Positions 9,519-20,751 of a stretch of DNA of 64,000 nt are shown here, piece by piece. The notes beneath the pieces were generated by a model, which saw only the letters and a list, made by a program, of their open reading frames with translations, was not told where the DNA came from and did no database searches. This DNA comes from Medakamo hakoo (taxonomy: Eukaryota > Chlorophyta > Trebouxiophyceae > Coccomyxaceae), in contig CP089463.1 in the NCBI GenBank assembly GCA_026636295.1, positions 62,001 to 126,000 on the forward strand, given 5' to 3'. Each line of letters opens with the position of its first letter. The first letter of the stretch is position 1. The position numbers were made by a program, and so were the translations under genes.

Positions 9519-11520
9519 TCAACCACCACGCTGCGACCGCACGCGCCCGGCGCCCGCCCCCCCTCCTCCCTCCGCCTTGTCCCCTTCCACGACTTTTTTG
9601 CCGATGTCAAGGGCCAGCAAATCGGTCGCGATCAAAGTCGTGCCTTTGAAGGCAGCTTTAGCGGCTTCGCCCGCGGACGACCGGGCGTCTTGCGCGGGGG
9701 GCAGGCGCGTGAGCACGACCGTGGTGGGCGTGCCGGCAGCCGCGGCGGCCGCGCCCACCGCCGCCGCCGCGGCGCTCCCCCCGCTCCCGACGCCCGCGAC
9801 CACGACGTCCACGCCTTCCACGGCGCAAGCCAAGCCGGCGGACGCTCCCCCGCTGCCTCCTCCTCCTCCTCCTCCGCCGCCGCCGGCCACCGGCCCCGCG
9901 TCGCCCACGACCGCGAGCCGGCGGCCGGGCACGTCGGGGGCCATGACCTCGTGCGGCTGCACAAACCGGCCGTCCCACATGGTCTGGACGGGCTGCCCCG
10001 CTTTCAGCATGCCCATGGCCCGCCCCGGCGAGACGCCCAGGGCCAGGGCCGCGTCCGCGTCCAGCCGCCCGGCCTTGTCGGCTTCGACGACTGTGTACGC
10101 GAGCGTGGGCGGGGGGGGCGTGGCGGCGGCGGGCTCGCCCCCCGCCGCCCCGCCCAGCAGCACCGCCCGGACAGCCAGGTCGTCCGCGAAGCGCAGGGTC
10201 CACGCCGGTGGCGTGCCCGGCGGCAAGACTCCCGTCCCAGCCCCAGGCCAGGTCAGCGGCCGGTAATCGGACCGCGGGTCGTTGCCGCGGCCGGGCCCGC
10301 CCGACGAAAACCGGCCGCGCCCGCTGCGCCCGCCACGGCCGCGCCGCCCGTCGTCCTCTTCATCGTCCGCGCCTGGGGAGACGTCATAGTATCCCGCGGC
10401 GTTGAAGGCGTCCGGCCGCAGGCGGGACACGGTCAGGCGGGAGCGGCGGGCGAGGCGCGCGCGCGCGGGCAGCGCGCCGCCCGACGCCGCGGTCCGCTCG
10501 CCCTCATCCCACGCGCTCCCGCTCCCCGGCGGTGTCAGCTCGTGGACGTGGATGGGCATGCACATGAACGTGTCGGACAGTAAGAGCATGCGGCTGAGGC
10601 GCGCGTGTGTTTTTTTTCGTTTGGTGGTGGAAGAGGGTCAAAAACGTGAGGCAAGGCGGAGCGCCCCCATCCACCCATCCACCCGCCCCACCCCGCCCTG
10701 AAAAAAAAAACGGAAAAACAAAAGCCAACGCACTTTAGGTACTCGGCCACGCCCGGCGGGCCGAAAACGTGCACAGGTAAAACCGCTGGTGCGCCACCGC
10801 CTTCCTCCTCATCCACGCGCGCCGCGGACGCGATGCAAAGGATGCCGGGCAAGCCCGCGAGCGTGGGCGCGGCCGCGCCGGAAACAAACATGGCGTCCAA
10901 CCGCCCCGCCTTCACGAGGGGCGTCCGCGCCAGGGCGCGTTGCGTGTCTTCGCCGACGTCAAAGAGCCAGGTGCCGCGGACGGTGCGCAGGGCGAGGGAG
11001 GGCGAGCCACTGGTGTGTGGTTTTGGTCGAGGCGTTGTTGGGCGTGAGAGGTGTGTGGGGTGGGGGTGGGGGTGGATGGAAAGCCGGGATGGAGCACGCC
11101 CCGCCCCCTCTCTGCCTCTCACCATCCCGGCAGCGGTGGCGCCGTGCCCGTTCCCAGAAACAGGAGTTGCATGCCCGCGCCGTTGCACATGGCTTGCGTG
11201 GACGTAGGGTCGTCGACGGGGATGACGGGTGCAGGGGGTGGAGGGCCCGGTTGTGGTGGCGGCGGCGGCGGCGGCGGCGGTGCGGCCTCTGCCGCCGCCC
11301 GTCCCTCGGTCGCCGCCACTATTCCGACCAGCGACACGGGCAGCGGCCGGCCCATCCTACGCGTGCGTGTGGATGGTGCGAGCGCCGGCGCCAGCCAGGC
11401 GCGGCGGGCGTCGGAAGGATGGGAGGCATGCGCTGGCAGCTCTCCTGGCCGTCGCGAGCGGCGAGGTGTCGAGCTCACCGCCGCCGCAGCCAGGCGCCGG
11501 GCGGCGCGGAGGTGTCGCAT
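9519..11520 (-). CDS. RNase Z-like metallo-beta-lactamase fold protein lacking metal ligands
   Basis: Predicted 582 residues from exons 11520-11123, 11009-10734 and 10593-9519. The junctions rebuild LPGCGSPSLALR and AEYLNRMLLLSD in correct phase. The family layout is clear: MQLLFLGTGTA, WLFDVGEDTQRAL, LAGLPGIL, VHVFGPPGVAEYL and MPIHVHEL match the tRNase Z/ELAC order. However, the HxHxDH site is replaced (FVSGAAAPTLAGLPG, residues about 174-187), GDT has become GDA, and the later HEAT and H-S-T ligands are absent. It therefore cannot bind zinc in the usual way and is best read as a pseudo-enzyme, like the inactive N-terminal half of long RNase Z. The first about 60 residues are Arg/Ala/Ser-rich and may be an organelle leader. 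All exons are intact. Confidence 0.8.
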
Positions 11521-11900
11521 CTACGCGCGGTGCCCGACTGTCGGACGCTTCCGACAAGAGACCTGCCGAAAGAGGTCGGCCCGGCTATTGCTCTCCGTGT
11601 GACACACAAAAAAACATTCTGCTGCTGGCCGCTCTGGGTCTCTGCCGGGGCCGGCAGAGACCCAAAATAAGAACACACAGAGGTGTGTTCTTGTGGGTGC
11701 GAGGAAGCCGCGCCCCTCCCACCCTCCCGCAACCCGCAACCCGCCCTCCGACCGCCCTCTTCCCCGCGCGACGGGCAGGACAGGGCTCACTTCACGCGCC
11801 CGCCCATCCAAACCGGGCGTCAGAGGCGCCCAGTCCCCGCCAGCGGGCAAACCCTCTCTGCGACCGAGCGAGACACACGAGCGCGCCCCGACGTGTTTCA

Positions 11901-13306
11901 ATGCCCGACGTGTGCCTGGCCACGCGCGCCCTGGCGGGCCGCGCCACGCCTCGGCTGCCCCCGCGCCGGGTGCACGGACCGCGGCGCTCCGTACGCGTGG
12001 CGGCGGCGCCCAAAGGTACGTCGTCCGCCCGCGTGTGCGGCCGTCTCGGAGGGGAGGGGGCCGAGCGCGCGCCGCGCGCGGCGCTCGCCTTCCGCCGTCG
12101 CCGCGTGCTGACGCAACGACCTCCCCCCTCCTCCCTCCCTCCCCCCCCCCTCCTCGAAACACACCAGGCGACGAGCCGCCCCACCCCATCCCCGCCTCCA
12201 TCGCCGACGTGTCCAACGGCCAGATCTTGGGCTTTGGCGCCGACCTGGCCCCCGACCACCCGGGGTTCGGGGACGCCGCGTACGCGCGCCGGCGGGCGGC
12301 CATCGCCGACGCCGCGCGGGCGCACGTGCCGGGCAGCCCGCCCCCGCACTGCGCGTACACGCCCGCGGAGACGGCCGTCTGGGCCGAGGTCCTGACCCGG
12401 CTGGGCGGGCTGGCGCCCGCGTCGGCGTGCGCCGAGTATTTGGCCGCGCTGCCGCGCCTCGCCTTCACCCCGGCGTCCATCCCGCAGCTGGCGGACGTCG
12501 CGGCCACGCTGAAAGCCGAAGGCTCGTCCTGGAGCATCCGGCCCGTGGCGGGGCTGATGCACCCGCGCGACTTCTTGGCGGGCCTGGCCTTCCGCACGTT
12601 TCATTCAACGCAGTACGTCCGCCACGGGTCGCGGCCGGACTACACGCCCGAACCGGACGTGTGCCACGAGGTGCGTGCCGCGGACGCGGACTGGATGGAA
12701 ATGGGATGGATGGGTGGCCACCACCCCCTCACGCCCCCCCCCCCACACACACACAAACAGCTCATCGGCCACGTGCCCATGCTGCTCGACAAGGACTACG
12801 GCGACATGGTGGCGGCCATGGGCGTCGCGTCCCTGGGCGCGCCCGACGCGGCCGTGTGGCGCCTCACCCGCGTCTACTGGCACACCGTCGAGTTTGGGGT
12901 CGTGTTGGAAGGCGACGCAAAAACGCCCAAGGCGTTCGGCGCGGGCATCCTCTCCTCGCCCGGCGAACTGGCCCACTTCGCGTCGGGGGTCGCGTCCCTG
13001 ACGCCGCTGGACCCGTGGGCGGCGCTGCCCCGCATGGCGTACAAGGAAGGCTACCAGACAAACTATTTCACGCTGCCGTCGTTTGCCGAGGGCGCCGAAC
13101 TGCTGCGCGCGTACGCGGCGGAGACGACGCCCGCGGACGTGCGGGCCCGCTTTGGGCTGGTGGGGCTGGGAGCGGGGCGGCTGGTGCCGGACACGGCCGC
13201 GGTGGTGAGCTCGTCCGTCGTGCCCGCTCCCGGCGTGGCCGGCGTGGCGACGCCCGTGGCGGGCGGCGAAGCGGCCGCGGGCGCGGCGGGCGCGGCCGCG
13301 CCTTAG
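11901..13306 (+). CDS. PAH: Phenylalanine 4-hydroxylase (aromatic amino-acid hydroxylase), plastid-type
   Basis: Non-heme iron enzyme converting phenylalanine to tyrosine. Exons 11901-12015, 12168-12670 and 12761-13306 give 387 residues. Conserved blocks: ADLAPDHPGF, IPQLADVAATL, RPVAGLMHPRDFLAGLAFR, HSTQYVRHGS, YTPEPDVCHE, LIGHVPML, VEFG and FGAGILSSPGEL. The iron ligands are the two His of CHE..LIGH and the Glu of HTVEFG; intron 2 falls exactly between CHE and LIGH. No N-terminal ACT regulatory domain is present. The leader (MPDVCLATRALAGR...SVRVAAAPK) is typical of a plastid transit peptide, and its end coincides with exon 1. Moss and green-alga relatives are plastidial and folate-dependent; the cofactor here is inferred. 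The tail after the domain is Ala/Gly-rich. Confidence 0.95.
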
Positions 13307-13622
13307 ACACACAGAAAGCATTGTGTTCGATGCCGGGGTTTTCTTCTGTACCTTTGTATACAAAAAGCAAAACTGTGCGAGCGGGAGAGAGAAATGAGAG
13401 GCGAGCGCATGAACACTGTGTGTGTGTGCGAGAGCCCCGCGGGTCATGTCTGTAAGAAAAAAACAGAGCGAGAATGTGTGAGAACAGAGAGAACAGAGAG
13501 AATGGTCAGACGCGGGTTGAGAGGGGGGGCGGCGCGCTCTCTCTCTCTCTCTCTCCTTGTGCGCCGCGCCAGGCGCACGCGTGGACACCACACCCGTTTT
13601 GTCTTCCCGCATTCAGAGCGTC
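13307..13622. other. 316-bp intergenic region with a (CT)n tract
   Basis: This is the 3' flank of phenylalanine hydroxylase and the 5' flank of the next plus-strand gene. It contains a palindromic CTTTGTATACAAAAAG near 13354 and a (CT)n run at about 13539-13555. No gene is seen. Confidence 0.5.
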
Positions 13623-14270
13623 ATGATCCTCGCCATCCACAGCAGGCAACCAGTGGCCGAGAAACCCGCCCGCACCTTGCACGGCGCGTCGAATTCGGCG
13701 CACCGGCGACCGCACCCCGCCCGCCTCCCCCACCTCCGCCCACCCCGCACGTCGGAATTCTGGTACGAGGACGAGGAAGAGTTCGACTCCATCGCAGGTG
13801 ACAGCCTGCGGCCTAAAAAACTGACGGTCGTGGACTGCGGCCGCATTCCGGACGTCCCGGCCGTCGCGGCGGCCTTGGAAGCGACGCCCTTTGACGCGTG
13901 CTTCCACGCTCCAGGCGCGGCCGCCGACGCGGCCAGGGCGTTGTGGGGCAGCGCCCGGTCCGGGCCGCCCTTTTTCACCAAGCCACGGGCGAGGCCGGCG
14001 CTGGCATCCGATCCGTCCGCGGCGTGGGCCGAGCTGGCCGGCCAAAACTGGCGGGCGGGCGGGCTGCTGGCCGGCCTGGACGCCGCGACCAGCGCCGCCG
14101 CGGACGCGGGCGAAGAGCTGTTGGTCGTGGTGGAGGGCGGCGGGTTTTTGGGGGTGGCCGGGGTGGAGGCCAGGTCGTGCGGCGTGACGGTGGTGGCGCT
14201 GGACGGGTGGTCGGGCGACGGCCAGGCACCCACGCCGGCGTGGAAAAGCTTGAAGCCGCGGCCGGCGTGA
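13623..14270 (+). CDS. Hypothetical protein, possibly organelle-targeted
   Basis: 215 residues, single exon, starting at the only nearby in-frame ATG (13623). The first about 45 residues lack acidic residues except one Glu and are rich in His, Arg, Pro and Ala, like a presequence. An acidic patch follows (WYEDEEEFDSIAGD), then an Ala-rich body with short beta-like segments (KKLTVVDCGRIPD, EELLVVVEGGGFLGVAG, CGVTVVALDGW). I recognise no family. Support for coding is the mixed residue content and the absence of a better frame on either strand. It ends 72 bp from the convergent 1384-residue gene. The region could instead be transcribed noncoding sequence. Confidence 0.5.
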   Translation: MILAIHSRQPVAEKPARTLHGASNSAHRRPHPARLPHLRPPRTSEFWYEDEEEFDSIAGDSLRPKKLTVVDCGRIPDVPAVAAALEATPFDACFHAPGAAADAARALWGSARSGPPFFTKPRARPALASDPSAAWAELAGQNWRAGGLLAGLDAATSAAADAGEELLVVVEGGGFLGVAGVEARSCGVTVVALDGWSGDGQAPTPAWKSLKPRPA

Positions 14271-14342
14271 AAAGAAAAACACACAAGGCAAGGAATCACA
14301 GACACACTCCCCACGCCCACCCACGCGCTCCCCTCCATCATC

Positions 14343-17300
14343 TCACGGCGACAGGCGGATGTCCAGGGCAGCAGCCCGGCGGCGGCGCTCCCGGTCAGCA
14401 GCGGGCGACAGGCCGCGCAAGCGCGAGGAAGGCGGGCGAGGAGGCACGGGAGGAGCGTCACCGCCCCCGTCCAGCAGCGTGCGGCCGGCGTGCAGCCGTT
14501 CGGCCGCGACGGCGGCGGCGCGCCAGCCGGCGCGGGCGGGCGTTGTCCAGGCAGCCAAGCCGGGCGTCTTGGCGGGCTCGGCAGCCGCGTCCACGAGGGA
14601 TGCCAGGCCGGGCGCGGCGACAGGCGGGCGGGCCATGGCTGGCGCCGCGACGGCCGGCCCTCCGCCGCTGGCCGCAACCCCCGCGTCGGCCAGCGCGGCC
14701 GCGACCGTGCGCAGGCGGGCAAAGACGCCGCCCCACTGTGGTGCGGCGCCTGCCGGGCTAGGGGATGGGACGACGTCCGGTGACAGGACGGCGGGCGTGG
14801 CGGGGACGGCGGGGCGCGGGTCGTCGAGCAGGACGGGCGCCCAGCCGACGCCACCGGCCGGGCGGGGCGGTGGCGCGGCGGACGCCGCGCACGAGCGAGG
14901 CGGGGTGGGGGCCGCCGCGGCCGCCACGGGCGTCACAGGCGACGCAGCACAAGCCTGTTGGACGACGGCCGGCGCGGGCCGGGCGGCCCACACCCGGTGC
15001 GAGCCGTAAAAGATGAGCTCGCCCGTCGGTTCCGGCGCGGGCAGGCGGGCCGCCGCGTCGGCCGGGGCGGGTGGCGCCGGGCTGGCCGCGCCTTCTCCTT
15101 CGTCGCCTTCCGCCGCCTCCTCCGCGACGGCAGCCAGGCCAGCCAGCAACGCCTCGTTCTCAGCGGCCGCAGCCGCAGCCGCAGCCAGGGCGGCCGGCCC
15201 AGGCGTGGGTGCGGGCGGCGGGGTCGCAGGGCTTGCCGCGCCGCTCGGGCTCGCGGGCGGCGCGGCGGGAGCTTTGGCGGCCGCCTCCCCTTCTTCCTCC
15301 ACCGCGCCCGCCTCCGCGGCCAGGTGCGCCTCGTACAGGGCCTCGTGCGCGGCTTTCAGCTCCGCGGCCAACTTGCGGGAGTGGGCGTCGGACGCGACGG
15401 CGTCGGCGGAGCCGGCGAGGAGGGCCGCGCGCGCGGCGGCCAGGTCGGCCCGCAGCCGGGCCTGGCCGTCGGCGACCGTGCGCGCGCGCGCTTCCGCCGC
15501 AGCCGCGGCGGCACCGGCGGCGGCCTGGGCGGAGCGAGCAGCAGTCAGCTCGGCCACCAAGCCAGCCGCGCGGGCGGCACCCTCCCCACGGGCTGCCGCG
15601 GCGGCGGCTTCCGCCGCGGCCACGCGCTCGCCCGCGGCGGCCAGGTCGGCCGCCAGGCGCCGGCGTTCCGCGTCGGCCGAAGCCGCCGCCGCGGCCGCTT
15701 GACCGGCGAGGGCCAGCAGCCGGCGGGCCGCGTCATCCGCGGCAAGCGCCCGGGCGGCCGCCGCCGCGGCCGACACCCCAGCTTCCGCGCGCGCAGCGTC
15801 CCGTTCCTCGACCGCGGCCGCGAGGTCCGACCGCAGCGCCGCGTTTTCGGTGCGCAGCGCGCCCGCCGCGGCCAGCAGGCGGTCCCACTCCGGGCCCGCG
15901 GCGGTGGCCGCGTCGGCGGCAGCGCCCGCGGCGGCGGCGCGGGCCAGTGCCGCGTCGGTGCGGGCGGCCCGGGCTTCACCGGCCGCCGCCCACAGGGCCG
16001 CCAAGCCCGTGCGGGCCGGGGTCGGCAGCGCAGACGGGGAGGGCGCCAAGCCGACGCGCGCGGCCCAGGCGGACAGCGACCCCCGGCCGACGGTGGCGGG
16101 CGTCGACGCGCTGGTCGGACGGGTCAGCCGACGAGCGGGGGGCGACGCAGCCGCCGCGGGCGTGTTGGGCGGCGGGCCGGCGCCGTGGAGGGTGGGCGAG
16201 GCGGACGCGACCGGCGACGCGGCAGGCAGCGCAGGCGTGGGCGCCGCCGCCACCGCGCGCGCCGGCGGCGAGGCCGGGCGAGGCGCAGCCACGACGGGCG
16301 CTTCTTCCACGACAGCCGGTGCCGGGCGTGGCGGCGCCGCCCGCGTCGAGGCGGCCAGGTGGGCGACGACGGCGGCAAACGGCGCGGGGGCGGCAGCAGG
16401 GCGGGCCGGGCGGTGGTGGGCACCGACCGCCCCGCCCACCACGACCCGGCCACCCGCGACGCGCGACGCCGCCGTCGCAGCCGGCTCGGCCGCTGGGGCA
16501 ACGGACGCGACCGACGCCGCCGGGCTGGCTGGCGCGGGCGCGGCGGCGACGCGAGGCGGCGCCGGGCGCGGGCGGCCGTCCCCCCCCGCGCGCGCGGCCT
16601 TGCTGCCTCCGCCCATCAGCAGGGCCGGCGTGGGGCCGGGCGTCGCGGCGGGCGCGCGCCCACCGCCCAAGCCGCGCATGAACAGGCCGGGCGTGGGTGC
16701 GGGGCCCACGCCCAATGCCAGAGACGGCGAGCGGGCCTGGCGGAGGGCGGGCGTGGCCGCCGCGATGGCAGGAGACAGCGGCGCGGACGACGGGCGCGCG
16801 GCGGGCGTGGGAGCAGCCGCAGCCAGGCGTACGGGCGAGAAGCGGGCGGTCGCGCGCAGCTCCGCGCTCGCCGGGCGCACAGCTCCACCTGCCGCCGGCG
16901 AGGACGGGATGCGGGTGGGCGGAGCCGCGGCGGCGGCAGGCGGGGGAGGAGCCGGCAGGGCGGCCGTGTCGCCAAACCCAGACAGGCGCGTCCAGTCGCT
17001 GGACGCCGCCAGCGCGGCCGGGGCAGCGCCGCCCCACTCCCCACCCCGCGGGCCGGCAGGCCCAGTCCGGGCCAAGCCAGCCAGGAAGGGCGTGGCCGCC
17101 GCCACCGCACCGCCGGGCGAGGGCGGCGGGGCCAGGCGGGCGAGCAGGGCGCGCGCGGGGCGGGGGAGAAGGCCAGGGGAGGCGGTGTCCGCCTGCGGAG
17201 GCGCCGGCGCAGGAGCCGCGGCGGCCGGCTTGGGCGCGGACGCAACTGGCTGGGTCAGGCCTTCGTCCTCGCGTTCCCACGCACGCACACGCCGCGCCAC

Positions 17301-18652
17301 CCGCTCCGCTTCCGCCGTCGTCGCCAGGCAGGATGGGGTGGGTGGCAGGGGCGAGCGCGGCCCAGCCGCAGCCGCCGCACGCGCGGCCCGGATGATGGGC
17401 GGCGTGGTCAGCGGCACACGGCGCGCGCCCGTGCCGACGCCGGTGGGCGTGGGGAGCAGGTACGGGCGGCGGTGCAGCGCCGCAGCAAAGCCGTCGGGCG
17501 TGGAGGAGGCCGCGCCCGGGGTGAGGGCGGACGACGACGGCGTGGCCGCCAAGGCGGCCGGCGCCGGCGTGCTTTCGCGCGGCGACAGGCGTTCGCGGGC
17601 AGCGCCGGACGCAGCCAGGCGGTCGCCCGTCTCTTCAGCCGCCAGCCAGCCCAGGCGCGGGTCCGGCAGCGGGGCTTCAGGCGGGAAAGGGGCTGGCACG
17701 GCCGCGCGCGGCGCGAGCAGCGCCGCGTCGGGCGACGGCGCACGGACGGCAGCAGCGCCGCCTCCCACCAACGCCACGGGCGACGGGTCGCGCAGGCGCA
17801 CGCTGAAACCGTCGTCGTGCAGGCCCAGGTCGGTCAGGCCGTCGTCGGCCCCCCCGCCTTCGACCGGCGGCGGGCTCGCGAGCGTCGGCGCGGCAAAGCC
17901 GTGCGCGGGCTGCTGGACGGCGGCAGCGGGCGGCGACCGCGGCCGCACAGTCGTCGTCGCGGCACCAGGGGCCAACGGAGGCAGGCCCGGCAGGGACGCG
18001 GCGCGCGCCGCGGGCGGGCGGGGCGGCGACGCGCGCCGCCCGCCCGGGCGGACGGGCGAGCGGGTCAGCGAAACCACGTTGCTCCCCACACCGCCGCCGC
18101 CGCGGCCGATGGCCGCGGGGCCAACACCACCCAGGCGCCCGGGCGCGGGTGTGGACGCGGCCCGGTTGAAAGCCTGGGCCGCGCGCGGGCGGACCGGCGC
18201 AGCACCCCACCCGCCCGTGCGGCCCAGGCGCGAGGGCTGCTGCGTCGTGGTGGCGGCGGCGCGGGCGGCCGCGGCCGCGGCGGCCGCCCGGGTCGCGGCG
18301 GCACGAGGAGACGGCGCGGGCGTCGGCTCGCGCAGGAGCGGGGCGGAGCCGGAAGCCTGTGGGTTGGTTGTTGGTGGGGCCGGTCAGGTTTTTTCCCGCC
18401 GGTGGCCAAACCGTCGCGGTGGCCAGGAGCGGAATGCGGCGCGCGTGTGCGGGGCGGAAGGCTGGGACGTTGGTGCGGCCGTCCACACCCATCATCCGCA
18501 TCCTCTCTTACCTTTTTCAGGCCGCCGGCCCCCTCACCCACGCCGCCCGGGCTGGGCGCGCCGTGCAAGGCGGACGCGTTGGCGTCCAGGGCCGCCAGCG
18601 GCGCGCGCGGCGGCGGCGCGGCGGCGCGGTCGGCAGTGGGCGTCAGGAGCAT
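14343..18652 (-). CDS. 1384-residue Ala/Pro-rich protein with a central coiled coil
   Basis: Two exons, 18652-18512 (start MLLTPTADRAAAPPP) and 18356-14343, joined in phase 0 across a GTAAGA donor and CCCACAG acceptor. Residues 1 to about 840 are low-complexity Pro/Ala/Ser/Arg with many SP and TP dipeptides, suited to proline-directed phosphorylation. Residues about 845-1060 form a very Ala-rich coiled coil (for example RTENAALRSDLAAAVEERD) with regularly spaced Glu, Arg and Leu. A further disordered tail contains ELIFYGSHRVWAARP and ends LDIRLSP. I see no enzyme motif, signal peptide or membrane segment. A scaffold or cytoskeletal role is plausible by analogy with other long coiled-coil proteins but unproven. 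The gene at 59595-62686 has a similar character. Confidence 0.75.
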
Positions 18653-19042
18653 TTTATTTTTGAGGGTGATGCGCGAGTTTGCTCGCTTCAGGCGAGGCAA
18701 GGAGGGTGCGCAGGCGGCCTGCGTGGGTGGGAGGTGAGGAATGAGAGGGGGTGTGGGGCGTGGCGAGGGCACACACATGCGCAGCAGCAGAGGAAACAAC
18801 CGCCGCTGCTGTTCGGCTTTTCCTAGGCTGCGAATTTGGACTCGCGCACGCGCACGGATGACGCTCACCTCCCGTGGCGCTTGGCGTTCAGGGGGCGAGG
18901 ACGCGTGTCCGGCGGAGGGTGGAGGCTGGGTTTTTAGGAGGCAAGGAGGAGCGGCACGGCGGGCGCGGGCACGAGGCAGCGGCGCCGCAGACGCAGTTGT
19001 GACGGGCCTGTGGCCTCTTCCACCCCACGCGCGGGGCTTCTC
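18653..19042. other. 390-bp gap between two minus-strand genes
   Basis: This is the promoter side of the 1384-residue gene and the 3' flank of coproporphyrinogen oxidase. I see no structured element or extra gene. Confidence 0.5.
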
Positions 19043-20508
19043 TCACACCCACTCCCGCGGCTCCCTCAACACCGCCACAACCTCGCTCTCCGCACTCCCC
19101 TCCGCCGGCTCCTCCCCCTCCGGCACGTACCCCCACGCCACCAGCGGCGGCGCCGACACCATCACGGCATCCACCCGCGGCGGCGGCCCACCACTCGCCG
19201 CGCGCGCGCCGTCCAGCCCAAACCGGACGCCGCGGTCGTACAGCAGGTTGAACTCCACGTACCGCCCCCGGCGGACCAGCTGCCAGGCGCGCTGCTCCGG
19301 TGTGATGGGCGTGTGCCTCCGCGCTGCCACGGCCGGCGTCCACGAGGGGATCCACCCGTCCACGACGTCGGCCGAAAACGCGGCGCCGTCGACCCGTGAG
19401 GGCGGCGTCAAAGCCGCGGCCACCGCGCCCACGTCGTCGTAGAAGATGCCACCCAGGCCACGGTGTTCGCGGCGGGCGGGCAGGTAGAAGTACGCGTCGC
19501 ACGCGGGCTGGGTTGAGGGGTGGAGTGGGTGGGGAGTGGGTGGGGTGAGGGGCACACACTGAGGAGTGGCGGGCGTCGCGGCAGGGGCGGGCGGGGGAAG
19601 CGGGCGGCGGACTTGAAGGGCGAGAGCATCAGGCCCCTCCCACCCCTCCACTCACCTTCAACTGCCCGTACATTCCGGCCGCATGCTTGTCGCACACCCC
19701 CCTCCAGTACGCGTGGAACGCGACCGCATCTGGCTGGTACAGGTAAGAAGGCGTCAGGTCGGCGCCGCCGCCGTACGCCGCACTCACGCCTCCGCCCGCA
19801 TAAAACAGGCGCACATCCCCACGGAGGGTGGGCACGTGCGGTGAGGCCGGGTGGAAGACGATGGACAGGGCCGCGGCCGCGTACGGCGTGCCGGCCGGGA
19901 CGGGCGTGGAGCCGCGCGCGGCCATGGCAGCCGCGCGCCCGGCGCTCAGCTCGCCTGTGACGACGGACACGGACGCGGCCGCTTTTTCCAACAGCGTGCC
20001 GCCTTCTAGGCAGGCTGTGACGCCGGAGGCAGCATCGCCGCGGGCCCAGGGATCGCGGCGGAAGGTGGCGCCGGAACCGTCGAGTGCTTCGGCAGCCTAG
20101 CAGTGATTGGTGGTGGTGGTGGTGGTGGTGGTGGGGGTTGGTTTGAGAAAGCCGTTGAGAGAGGCCAGCACGCACACGCGCACACGACCTCCACAATCTC
20201 ACCTTGATGACCCGGTCCTGCGCGCTGAACAGAAAGTCAGCAAAGGCCGCGACGTCCGGTGACAGAGCTGCGGCCGCGGGTGGGGTGGCCGCGGTGGTGG
20301 TCGAGGACGCCCGGCAGCGAAGGAGGGGTTGACGGTGGGGTAGGTGCCGGGCCTGACGCAGAGCAGCCAGCCGCGGCCTGGCGGCAGGCGGCTGTGTCGT
20401 GGCCGTCGTGGCGGCCGTTGACGACGGGGATGGAGGGCAGGCGGGTCGGGTCGGGCGGCCGTCGCGGCTGCGGCCTAGTGGCCCGCACCGCGCCTGGATG
20501 ACGGCCAT
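19043..20508 (-). CDS. CPOX: Coproporphyrinogen III oxidase, oxygen-dependent, plastid
   Basis: Oxidatively decarboxylates coproporphyrinogen III to protoporphyrinogen IX in heme and chlorophyll synthesis. Exons 20508-20203, 20096-19656 and 19507-19043, all phase 0, give 403 residues. The first about 80 residues are a transit peptide (Arg/Ser/Thr/Ala-rich, ending RCRASS). The catalytic domain shows ASVSVVTGEL, ALSIVFHPASPHVPT, GGGADLTPSYLY, FHAYWRGVCDKH, CDAYFYLPARREHRGLGGIF and RRGRYVEFNLLYDRG in the family order. Intron 1 contains a (GGT)n run. It is divergent from the TMEM70-like gene, with 243 bp between start codons. The family call is secure; plastid location is inferred from the leader. 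Confidence 0.96.
20109..20134 (+). repeat. (GGT)n run in CPOX intron 1
   Basis: About eight GGT units lie just upstream of the CPOX exon 2 acceptor. On the transcribed strand this reads as ACC repeats and so forms a C-rich tract before the AG. Confidence 0.8.
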
Positions 20509-20751
20509 TCCTCGTCACGTTGACGAGTTCAGCGATAGCAGTGCCACCTGTAGGACTGCGCCAAAGAGTCGCGCGAGGGATTGGGCGCGTGGATGGGCGT
20601 GCCGTGCCGTCGCGATAAAAAAAATGAGCAGAGTGAGGAGCAAACGCATGCAGCCCCGACGAGAAACACACCAGCAAATCAAAAGTCGGGCGCGCGCAGC
20701 TCCCGTGCGCCGTCCTCCTCCCCCGCCCACACCACGAGAGAGACCCACTCA

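Noticed and set aside
14958-18737. Plus-strand open frame of about 1260 codons
   Set aside because: It is the antisense shadow of the 1384-residue gene; the product is Arg/Gly-rich without domains. Long chance frames are expected because stop codons are rare at this GC content.
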